A stretch of DNA of 5,268 bases from an uncultured Oscillospiraceae bacterium. GTDB lineage: Bacteria > Bacillota > Clostridia > Oscillospirales > Ruminococcaceae. The stretch's first letter is position 1. Each line of letters begins with the position of its first letter. The notes below the pieces were generated by a model. That model had not been told where the DNA came from, made no database searches, and saw only the letters and a list, made by a program, of their open reading frames with translations. Both the position numbers and the translations under genes were made by a program. This document shows positions 1-5,268 of the stretch, in pieces. The DNA is taken from the NCBI GenBank assembly GCA_950097605.1, contig CATNEU010000129.1, forward strand, positions 1 through 5,268, given 5' to 3'.

Positions 1-2
1 GG

Positions 3-152
3 ATTGCTTTACCGCAAACCCAATTGCATGTTTGTCAGGAAGCGGATATACTGAGGGAAAGGAGGGATTTATATGATATTGGCAGGGTCCATGAATTGTT
101 TAAGAGGGTTTCCGGGACTGAAAAACTTGGAGTTTCTATTTGTGTATCATAA
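3..152 (+). CDS. 3' end of an upstream gene (partial), product unknown
   Basis: The frame starting at base 3 is open from the window edge to a TAA at 150-152, giving 49 residues. It reads like real protein: hydrophilic and helix-like (residues 13-35 contain EADILRERRDLYDIGRVHEL), and 10 of the 25 codons from position 75 on begin with G, against 6 of 26 in the overlapping frame that starts at 73. I do not recognise the product. It overlaps the next gene model by 80 bases, more than usual for phage genes. So either the next gene really starts later (a GTG at 142 has GGAG at 129-132, nine bases upstream), or a one-base shift has split a single gene. A second frame, open from base 2 to TGA at 74-76, forms an ATGA overlap with the ATG at 73 and is an alternative end for the upstream gene, but its 24 residues look less protein-like. 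Confidence 0.4.
   Translation: MALPQTQLHVCQEADILRERRDLYDIGRVHELFKRVSGTEKLGVSICVS
24..52 (+). promoter_or_regulatory. Possible sigma-A type promoter ahead of the small gene
   Basis: TTGCAT at 24-29 and TATACT at 47-52 are separated by exactly 17 bases. The -10 box matches TATAAT at five of six positions; the -35 box matches TTGACA only in TTG. There is no TG extension before the -10 box. The expected transcription start near 59 would leave a leader of about 14 bases with the ribosome binding site at its very 5' end, which is short. The site may also lie inside an upstream coding frame. It is weak on its own and is kept because a terminator closes the same gene. Confidence 0.25.
58..65 (+). 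promoter_or_regulatory. Ribosome binding site for the ATG at 73
   Basis: AAAGGAGG at 58-65 is a near-perfect Shine-Dalgarno sequence with a 7-base spacer to the ATG at 73. It is the main argument for starting the small gene there, against the coding look of the overlapping frame that ends at 152. Confidence 0.6.
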
Positions 153-576
153 TAAGGATAGTTTGATTTTTGAAAGAATATCGGGTCCAAAACCAAAACC
201 AACGGTAGTAGTTTCAAAAGATAAAATTATTTCGATTGATTTGCTATTACCGGATATTCTCGATCTGCAGTGTAAGAGCATGGTAAACGATGTGATCTTG
301 GGAGAAATCTTATTTGGATCGGCTCATATATTTATGGACGGAAAGTGGAGATTGGGGAATGTAGAGTTTCCGCCTGTAAAATGCATCCTGTGTATCTCCT
401 ATAAAGGAGAAATGGAAGAAGAGCTGGAAACAATATATTTAACAAGGGGAACAGGCTATTGTGAAAAAATGTATAAGAAGCTTAACGAAGCCTGGAAGGC
501 CCCGCCCGAGTATTATCAGGATAGCACAGGGGGAGACGCAGGAGGATCAAGCTATCAGTATATGGGAGAGTATTAA
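73..576 (+). CDS. Unrecognised small protein upstream of the tape measure (possible moron)
   Basis: This encodes 167 residues that I cannot assign to a family. Residues about 20-58 and 78-125 look like short alternating beta strands, with loops such as SGPKPKP (37-43) and MDGKWRLGN (88-96). A charged amphipathic helix follows (about 129-142, around EKMYKKLNEAW), then a Gly/Ser/Tyr-rich tail. Strands followed by one C-terminal helix would fit a small PH-like fold, but that is only inference. There is a CxxC at 104-107, no signal peptide and no clear membrane segment. The start at 73 rests on a strong ribosome binding site; the first 23 residues are less convincing than the rest, and GTG at 142 (144 aa) is a reasonable alternative. 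Most of the gene is about 35-40% G+C, far below the 60% of the genes from 2830 on, which suggests a separate origin. Its position fits a tail assembly chaperone, but I see no chaperone-like sequence or slippery frameshift site. Confidence 0.7.
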   Translation: MILAGSMNCLRGFPGLKNLEFLFVYHNKDSLIFERISGPKPKPTVVVSKDKIISIDLLLPDILDLQCKSMVNDVILGEILFGSAHIFMDGKWRLGNVEFPPVKCILCISYKGEMEEELETIYLTRGTGYCEKMYKKLNEAWKAPPEYYQDSTGGDAGGSSYQYMGEY

Positions 577-586
577 GATAAACATT

Positions 587-612
587 AAAGCACGCCAAGT
601 GGCGTGCTTTTT
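587..612 (+). terminator. Strong intrinsic terminator between the small gene and the tape measure gene
   Basis: A perfect 10-bp inverted repeat (AAAGCACGCC at 587-596, GGCGTGCTTT at 601-610) encloses a 4-base loop AAGT and runs into five T residues (608-612). It begins 10 bases after the stop codon at 574-576 and ends 26 bases before the tape measure start. This is a textbook Rho-independent terminator for + strand transcripts. On the opposite strand the hairpin is followed by a poorer T tract, so bidirectional action is less likely. A terminator inside a late tail operon is unusual and implies read-through, antitermination or a separately transcribed cargo gene. Confidence 0.88.
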
Positions 613-624
613 CTATCTAAGAAT

Positions 625-630
625 AGGTGG
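625..630 (+). promoter_or_regulatory. Ribosome binding site fixing the tape measure start at ATG 639
   Basis: AGGTGG at 625-630 lies 8 bases before the ATG at 639. An in-frame GTG at 627 would extend the protein by four residues, but that GTG is part of the ribosome binding site itself, so 639 is preferred. I see no good promoter in the 62 bases between the small gene and this start. Confidence 0.6.
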
Positions 631-638
631 TATGCATA

Positions 639-2837
639 ATGGAAAAACAAACAATGGAAATTTGTGTGGAAAGCGAACAGGCACTTGGAGCACTGAACGA
701 TATTTCTAAAGCAGTGAGAGATATGCAACGCTCTTTTGAAACTGCTGGAAATGCGTTGAAAGAGACAAATAGAGCATTGAGTAAACTTTCAGAAAAAGAG
801 GCCGAATTGGAAGAGGAAACTTCATCTTTTGGAATTAATATGGGGCAAACTTTTAATGTGTTGCAGGGTGTTGTAGCTTTTTCTATAAATAGGATCGGCG
901 ATGGACTCATAAAAATGGGCAAAAAATCTACGGAAGCCGGAGCAACAGTTGGTAATGCGACTGCTAACACTTCAAAAAGCATTGTTAAAATGGCGGGAAA
1001 TTTAACGGGACACCTTTTGAATGCAATTCAGGCAGTTGGTTTGGCGTTCGGGTTGACGATTGGAAAATTTGCTCTGGTTGCAGGAGCCGTAGCCATAGCA
1101 GCAACGGGAATCAAATTGCTGGGCGATGCTTTTGATTCCAATAAAAAAGCGGCGGAAAACCTGCGGGAGTCGCAGGAGAAATACGCGGAGAGCTTTGGGC
1201 CGATGGCGGAAGGGGCGGCAAAATTCCGGGAAGAGCTGGCAAACGCGGAAAGCTCGATGAAGAACTTTAACAACTCCATCCTGATTACCGAGGAACACAG
1301 CCAAAAGCTTGCAAATGCGTTGGCGGAGGCGCAGAAGGGCCTGACGAGTATTGTCCAGTCCGAATCGGCGCAGCGCGGCGAGCTGACAAAAAAAGAAGCC
1401 GAGGAAATGCAGGGGTATTATGATACGATTAAAACCCTTTCGGACGAGGAAATGTCCCTGCATACCAAACGTATGGAACAAAACGAGGGGCTTACGCAGG
1501 CGTTTGTAAATAATTACAAAGGCTCGGCCGACGGTTTTTTGGAAGAGTCCACCCGGTTTATCAAGGGTGCGCAGGATGAAGCGGCGGCAGTGAAAGAAGC
1601 GGCGGAGAAAAAACGCGACGGTATCATCAGCAATGCCATGGAAATGGTTGGAACCAGCTCGGAATATACACAGGAATGGTTTGAAGCGGAAGCTGCCAAG
1701 GCCTATGCAGACTGCGAGCAGGCAACCGAAATCGCACAGATGCGCTCTACAAATGTTACTAAAATTGTGGCGGATGAATTTTTGCAGCGCAGCGATTCCC
1801 TGCAGAACTTTGTAAACTTGACAATAGATACCAACGGAAAAATGCAAGAAGAGGACAAAAAGCACGCTGATGAGCTGGAGCAGATTGAAGAAAACAGGCG
1901 CATCAATCGGGAAAACGGTTTGATGACCGAGGCGGAAGTTGAAGAAGTTTACAGATCGCAAAAAAGAGAAGAGAACGAAAGACACACCAATGAAATGGCG
2001 GAATACTATAAGCTGCTAGGCGGACAGATGGATGAGGCGACTATACAACAAGCAGGCGCATATCTGCAGATGATTGCGGATGTGCAAAACGAAGGCGGCG
2101 TATTATCAGACGAGCAACAGGAAATGGCAACCAATCTTGTCCGCACGCTTTCAGGTTTGCCGGATGAATATAAGAAAAAAGGATTAGACGCTCTTTCCGA
2201 ACTTAATCTTGGGTTGTCGGACGAGGATGGCACAGTTGCAAAATCAAGTGAAGAGATCGTTGCAAAAGCCAATAGCGGTTTGGTCAAAGGAAACAACTCT
2301 AATGACCAGAACGGTACAAAATCGACGAAAGAGGGGAAGGCTTATGCGAGTGGATATGTACATGGGATTCATAGTGGGTTAATAGCGGCTTATAATTCTG
2401 GCTATGATATGTCTTCGTCGGCTGTATACGGAACGAAGGCAGGCCAACGCAGCGCGTCCCCCTCTAAAGTCACGCGAGAATTGGGGCACGACTATACCGA
2501 AGGGTATATGCTCGGCATCGAAGACCAGGCGGATGAAGCGGTCAGAGCAGCAGAGGCGCTTGCAAAAAAAACCGTGGACGCCATGCAGGGGGAAATCGCA
2601 TCTGACCAAAACGTGGTGGCGGCCCTTGTCGCCAAAATGACCGCGGCCGTATCGCTCGAAACCAGCGCTTTTTCCGCGCGCATCGGCGCCGCGGCCAACT
2701 ACCAAGCGGGCGGACAGCTTGCCGGCGTGACCAACAACGTCGGCGGCGATACCTATATACTCAACCAGCCGGTGGCGACGCCCGGCGAGCTGTTCCGCGC
2801 CGCACGAATCAGAAGGAAGGAGGCAGCCTATGAATAA
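639..2837 (+). CDS. Phage tail tape measure protein
   Basis: This 732-residue protein sets the length of the tail tube and lies in its lumen until DNA ejection. Residues 1-65 are charged and helical. Residues about 127-162 form a hydrophobic stretch rich in Ala, Gly, Leu and Val, of the kind tape measures use at the membrane. Residues 165-460 are long, charged, Ala/Glu/Lys-rich helix, coiled-coil-like (for example around EEDKKHADELEQIEENRR). Residues 565-600 are Gly/Tyr/Ser-rich (ASGYVHGIHSG). The segment ASPSKVTRELG (606-616), followed by EGYMLGIED, is a recurring tape measure motif. The C-terminus is basic (ELFRAARIRRKEAAYE). I see no lysozyme, transglycosylase or peptidase domain. At roughly 0.15 nm per residue, a known family rule, the tail would be about 110 nm long, fairly short. 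The end overlaps the Dit gene by 8 bases. G+C content changes sharply within the gene (near 1130, about 1800 and near 2430), suggesting mosaic assembly. Confidence 0.9.
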   Translation: MEKQTMEICVESEQALGALNDISKAVRDMQRSFETAGNALKETNRALSKLSEKEAELEEETSSFGINMGQTFNVLQGVVAFSINRIGDGLIKMGKKSTEAGATVGNATANTSKSIVKMAGNLTGHLLNAIQAVGLAFGLTIGKFALVAGAVAIAATGIKLLGDAFDSNKKAAENLRESQEKYAESFGPMAEGAAKFREELANAESSMKNFNNSILITEEHSQKLANALAEAQKGLTSIVQSESAQRGELTKKEAEEMQGYYDTIKTLSDEEMSLHTKRMEQNEGLTQAFVNNYKGSADGFLEESTRFIKGAQDEAAAVKEAAEKKRDGIISNAMEMVGTSSEYTQEWFEAEAAKAYADCEQATEIAQMRSTNVTKIVADEFLQRSDSLQNFVNLTIDTNGKMQEEDKKHADELEQIEENRRINRENGLMTEAEVEEVYRSQKREENERHTNEMAEYYKLLGGQMDEATIQQAGAYLQMIADVQNEGGVLSDEQQEMATNLVRTLSGLPDEYKKKGLDALSELNLGLSDEDGTVAKSSEEIVAKANSGLVKGNNSNDQNGTKSTKEGKAYASGYVHGIHSGLIAAYNSGYDMSSSAVYGTKAGQRSASPSKVTRELGHDYTEGYMLGIEDQADEAVRAAEALAKKTVDAMQGEIASDQNVVAALVAKMTAAVSLETSAFSARIGAAANYQAGGQLAGVTNNVGGDTYILNQPVATPGELFRAARIRRKEAAYE

Positions 2838-3687
2838 TCAGCAAATCCTATTGACAATTGCACTGGGCGGAAAGACGCTTTCCCTTGGAAAGGACACCGA
2901 GATCAAATTGGTGGACGTGGAGGGCCTGGAGAGCCCGGACTATGAAATCAGCGTGCAGAATAACGCGCAGTTCGACGGCGGAACCGTAACGGGACGCCGC
3001 GCCGCGCCCCGCAGCATTCTGATCACCGGCGAATGCGGCTGCAGCGAGGACACCGAGCGACAGCGCGCCGCGCTGATCCGCTTTTTCAATCCGGCTTCGC
3101 CCGGGCAGCTCACGGTGGACTACTGCGGGGTGGTCCGCCGCATCGGCTTCGAGCTGGAGAGCTTCAAGGCGCACCGCGCCAACCTGTATGAGCCGCTCAC
3201 ATTTCTGGCGGGCCTGCTCTGTCCCGACCCGTATTTCCGGGATGTGGACGAGCACGGCGGCGATATGGCCGCCAAACGCGGCCTGCTCACGGCGCCCTTC
3301 GTGTTAAAACCGGAGGGCGCCGCTTTTTCTGTGCGCACCATGCGACAGGAGGCCGAAATCCTCAACGACGGGGACAAGCCCACCGGTTTCGTGGTGGCGT
3401 TTCACGCGACCGACACGGTTTTAAACCCCTCTTTCGAGAGCCTGACGACCGGGGAGAAAATCCGTGTGAATGTGCGGTTGCAGGCGGGCGACGTCCTCAC
3501 GGTCAGCACGCTGCGCGGGCAAAAGCGCATCGAGCTGGGCGGCAAAAGCGCAAACCACCTGCTGGATCCCCAGAGTACGCTGTTCCAACTGCAACGCGGC
3601 GTAAACGTGCTCAAATACGGGGCGGACAGCGGCTATACGGCGCTTTCGGTCTATCCAAAATGGTCGGCCGAGTATCTGGGGGTGTAG
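2830..3687 (+). CDS. Distal tail protein (Dit), siphovirus tail component family
   Basis: Dit forms a hexameric ring at the tip of the tail tube and is the platform on which the hub and receptor-binding parts assemble. The 285 residues match the family in length and order. An N-terminal ring domain runs to about residue 140, with RFFNP (84-88), LYEPLTFLAG (119-128) and CPDPYFRD (131-138), a conserved signature of the Sipho_tail/SPP1 Dit families. A beta-rich C-terminal domain (about 155-285), likely the galectin-like domain, contains NDGDKPTGF, VLNPSFESLTTGEKI and a final stretch with LSVYPKWSAEYLGV. The start at 2830 has AAGGAGG at 2817-2823 with a 6-base spacer, and it overlaps the tape measure stop by 8 bases, implying coupled translation. 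G+C is about 60% or more throughout, unlike the 5' part of the tape measure gene. Family assignment rests on recognised motifs and gene order. Confidence 0.88.
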   Translation: MNNQQILLTIALGGKTLSLGKDTEIKLVDVEGLESPDYEISVQNNAQFDGGTVTGRRAAPRSILITGECGCSEDTERQRAALIRFFNPASPGQLTVDYCGVVRRIGFELESFKAHRANLYEPLTFLAGLLCPDPYFRDVDEHGGDMAAKRGLLTAPFVLKPEGAAFSVRTMRQEAEILNDGDKPTGFVVAFHATDTVLNPSFESLTTGEKIRVNVRLQAGDVLTVSTLRGQKRIELGGKSANHLLDPQSTLFQLQRGVNVLKYGADSGYTALSVYPKWSAEYLGV

Positions 3688-3690
3688 CGC

Positions 3691-4752
3691 ATGGAACTGA
3701 TATTACTTGACAGAGACTTTCAGCCCGTTGCTTTCCCAGATGCCTTTGACTCGTTGATCTGGGATAGGCGCTATTATGAAACCGGCCGCTTTGAACTGCA
3801 TCTGCCCGGCGCGCTGTTTCCGGTGCTGCAGCAGTCCGCCTATCTCTATGGTAAGGATTTTGCGGAAACCGGCGTCATCGAAGACCTCGGGTTCAGCCAG
3901 GAGGCCGGCGGTGAAAAATGCTATGCAAAGGGAAGGTTTTTGGATGCGCTGCTGGAGCAGCGCGTGATCACCGGGACGGGCAGCCTGCGCGGTAGCGCGG
4001 AGAGTGTGATGAGGGACTTTGTAACGCTCTATGCAATCAACGGGCGGCACCCGATTCCCAGTCTCTATTTGGGCGCTGCCTGCGGCGGAACCGACAGCAT
4101 CGAGGTGCAGGCCGTAGGGGAGTCGCTGCTCGAGCGGCTGTATCAGATTGCGCAGTCACAGGAGCTGTCCATCCGGATGCGGTACAGCCACGTGGATGCG
4201 GAGCTCTACTTCGATATCTGGAGGGGCGTCGACCGGACCGCGGACCAAAGCGCCAATCCGCGCGCGGTCTTCAGCGACGCGTTTGAAAACGTGACGACCT
4301 CGTCCTATACCTGCAGCCGCAGCGATTACAAAAACTTTGCCTATGTTGCCGGCGAAAATGCAGCCGGCGCGCAGGTGCTTGTGCAGGTGGACCATTCGGA
4401 ACGAGGGGAACGACGGGAGGTGTGGATTGATGCGAAGGACATCAAGCAGGAGGAAGGCATGACCTCTGCGCAGTACAGCGCCGCGCTGAAACAGCGCGGG
4501 GAGGAAAAGCTTGCGGAATATGTTGTGGCGGAAAGCGTGGAGGCGGCGGTCAGTACGGTGGGGAATCTCGTGTATGGAGTCGACTATGACCTGGGCGACA
4601 AGTGTACCTACCAAAACCACCGGCTGGGCGTTGCCTGCGACCTGCGGATCACCGGCATAACCGAGACCTATGAGAACAACACCCGCACAGTGGAAATCAC
4701 CTTTGGTTCGGAAGAAAAGACGATATTGAAAAAGATTAAGAGAGGGGTATAA
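3691..4752 (+). CDS. Gp37-like siphovirus tail hub protein (Tal-like)
   Basis: This 353-residue protein resembles the siphovirus ReqiPepy6 Gp37-like family, common in Firmicutes and actinobacterial phages directly after Dit. By position and fold type it is expected to form the hub that closes the tail tip below Dit. The N-terminus (ELILLDRDFQPVAFPDAFDS, then WDRRYYETGRFELHLPG at 24-40) is a hallmark of the family. A middle region has LYFDIWRGVDRT (172-183) and FSDAFENV (194-201), followed by SDYKNFAYVAGE (211-222). The C-terminal beta domain has VDYDLGDKCTYQN (297-309), LRITGITETYEN and VEITFGS (335-341). No peptidase or glycan hydrolase domain is appended, unlike many long Tal proteins. It starts 3 bases after the Dit stop, with a G-rich ribosome binding stretch at about 3677-3684. 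G+C is similar to Dit, so the two probably moved together. Confidence 0.82.
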   Translation: MELILLDRDFQPVAFPDAFDSLIWDRRYYETGRFELHLPGALFPVLQQSAYLYGKDFAETGVIEDLGFSQEAGGEKCYAKGRFLDALLEQRVITGTGSLRGSAESVMRDFVTLYAINGRHPIPSLYLGAACGGTDSIEVQAVGESLLERLYQIAQSQELSIRMRYSHVDAELYFDIWRGVDRTADQSANPRAVFSDAFENVTTSSYTCSRSDYKNFAYVAGENAAGAQVLVQVDHSERGERREVWIDAKDIKQEEGMTSAQYSAALKQRGEEKLAEYVVAESVEAAVSTVGNLVYGVDYDLGDKCTYQNHRLGVACDLRITGITETYENNTRTVEITFGSEEKTILKKIKRGV

Positions 4753-4757
4753 ACCAT

Positions 4758-5268
4758 ATGGCACTGATCAGCGGAATTTTTGAAAGCAACCTGAACGAAG
4801 ACGGCACCTATGACCGCGCGGTGGACGAGGAGTTTTTTGCGCGCTACCACGCGGCGTTTTTAAGCAGCGGGGTGTATCCCAAGCCGGCAAACAGCTTCCA
4901 GGTGACGGCGGACGGCGGGCTGCGGCTGCGTGTGAAACCCGGTAGTTGCCTCATCCAGGGATACTATGCCTATGACACGGCGGACGCGCTGCTGACGCTG
5001 TCGGCGGCAGGGATCTCCACGCGTACCGACCGGGTGGTCGCCCGGCTGAACAAAATCGACCGGCGCATAGAAATCGCTGTGAAAACCGGCGGAGCGGACG
5101 CCCCGGGCCTCACCCGCAACAGCGACGTATACGAGCTGGCGCTTGCGGATATCCGCGTTGCGGCGAACGCCCTGGCCGTCACCCAGGCAAACATCACCGA
5201 CCAGCGCGCGAACAACTCGCTCTGCGGCTTTGTATACAACCCATTGCAGGAGGTCGATACGACCGACC
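4758..5268 (+). CDS. Baseplate/tail-fibre type structural protein, 5' part (cut by the window end)
   Basis: The frame is open from ATG 4758 to the window end (170 codons); the rest lies outside. The sequence matches a type common after the hub gene in Firmicutes prophages. It has an N-terminal helix (residues 15-36, DGTYDRAVDEEFFARYHAAF), then V-KPGSCLIQGYYAYDT (60-74), TDRVVARLNKIDRRIEIAVK (90-109), GLTRNSDVYELALADIRV (117-134) and ANITDQRANNSLCGFV (144-159). This module resembles N-terminal parts of baseplate upper or receptor-binding carrier proteins, where it is thought to attach the protein to the tail tip while a variable C-terminus binds the host. The receptor-binding role is inference because the C-terminus is not seen. 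The gene starts 5 bases after the previous stop. GAGGGG just upstream, within the end of the hub gene, is a plausible ribosome binding site with a somewhat long spacer of about 11 bases. Confidence 0.8.
   Translation, partial: MALISGIFESNLNEDGTYDRAVDEEFFARYHAAFLSSGVYPKPANSFQVTADGGLRLRVKPGSCLIQGYYAYDTADALLTLSAAGISTRTDRVVARLNKIDRRIEIAVKTGGADAPGLTRNSDVYELALADIRVAANALAVTQANITDQRANNSLCGFVYNPLQEVDTTD

Noticed and set aside
120..128. Run of five A residues considered as a -1 programmed frameshift site
   Set aside because: The codons are GAA AAA CTT, which do not form the X XXY YYZ heptamer, and a -1 shift from this frame would not enter the frame of the 73-576 gene (that needs +1 or -2).
613..638. 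Possible promoter in the gap before the tape measure gene
   Set aside because: TATCTA at 614-619 is a weak -10 candidate. The 17-base-spaced upstream position falls in the terminator stem and does not resemble a -35 box.
461..709. Small + strand frame of 82 codons across the end of the small gene and the terminator
   Set aside because: It overlaps two better genes in another frame, translates the terminator hairpin and has no good ribosome binding site.
1002..1985. Long open frame on the minus strand (about 327 codons) opposite the tape measure gene
   Set aside because: It lies wholly antisense to a well-supported tape measure protein, has Cys/Phe/Arg-rich composition typical of a shadow of an Ala/Glu/Lys-rich gene, and shows no recognisable domain.
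3033..3052. Cysteine cluster ECGC in Dit considered as a metal site
   Set aside because: Only two closely spaced cysteines are present, the other cysteines (residues 99 and 131) are scattered, and Dit proteins are not known to need such a site.
4156..4764. Minus-strand open frame of about 202 codons opposite the hub gene
   Set aside because: The + strand gene matches a known family over its full length; the antisense product is His/Arg/Val-rich without domain features and is explained by codon bias in high-G+C sequence.

Overview
This window is part of the tail module of a siphovirus-type phage or prophage (a tail-derived element such as an F-type tailocin is not excluded), with all supported genes on the + strand. 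The gene order, the AGGAGG-type ribosome binding sites and the family resemblance of the proteins point to a Firmicutes host, most likely a Clostridia member with a moderately high G+C genome. The host assignment is inference. No integrase, capsid or lysis gene is visible.

Layout. Positions 1-576 are A+T-rich and hold an uncertain reading-frame arrangement: the 3' end of an upstream gene (open to 152) overlaps an unrecognised small protein (73-576). A strong intrinsic terminator follows at 587-612. After it come the tape measure protein (639-2837, 732 aa), the distal tail (Dit) protein (2830-3687), a Gp37-like/Tal-like tail hub protein (3691-4752), and the first 170 codons of a baseplate/tail-fibre type structural protein (4758 to the window end). 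Genes from the tape measure on are tightly packed (8-nt overlap, 3-nt gap, 5-nt gap), as in one late operon.

How they work together. The tape measure sets tail length and occupies the tube lumen. Dit forms the ring capping the tube tip. The Gp37-like protein sits on Dit as the hub, and the last protein probably carries or anchors the receptor-binding machinery. 

The main oddities are at the left and within the tape measure. The small gene ahead of the tape measure has a possible promoter and a perfect 10-bp hairpin terminator, so it resembles a moron (cargo) cassette and occupies the place where a tail assembly chaperone is often found. The tape measure gene itself is a mosaic of low- and high-G+C segments whose breaks fall at apparent domain borders. 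I found no clear evidence of a wholly new system; the unknown small gene and its flanking signals are the best candidate for follow-up.
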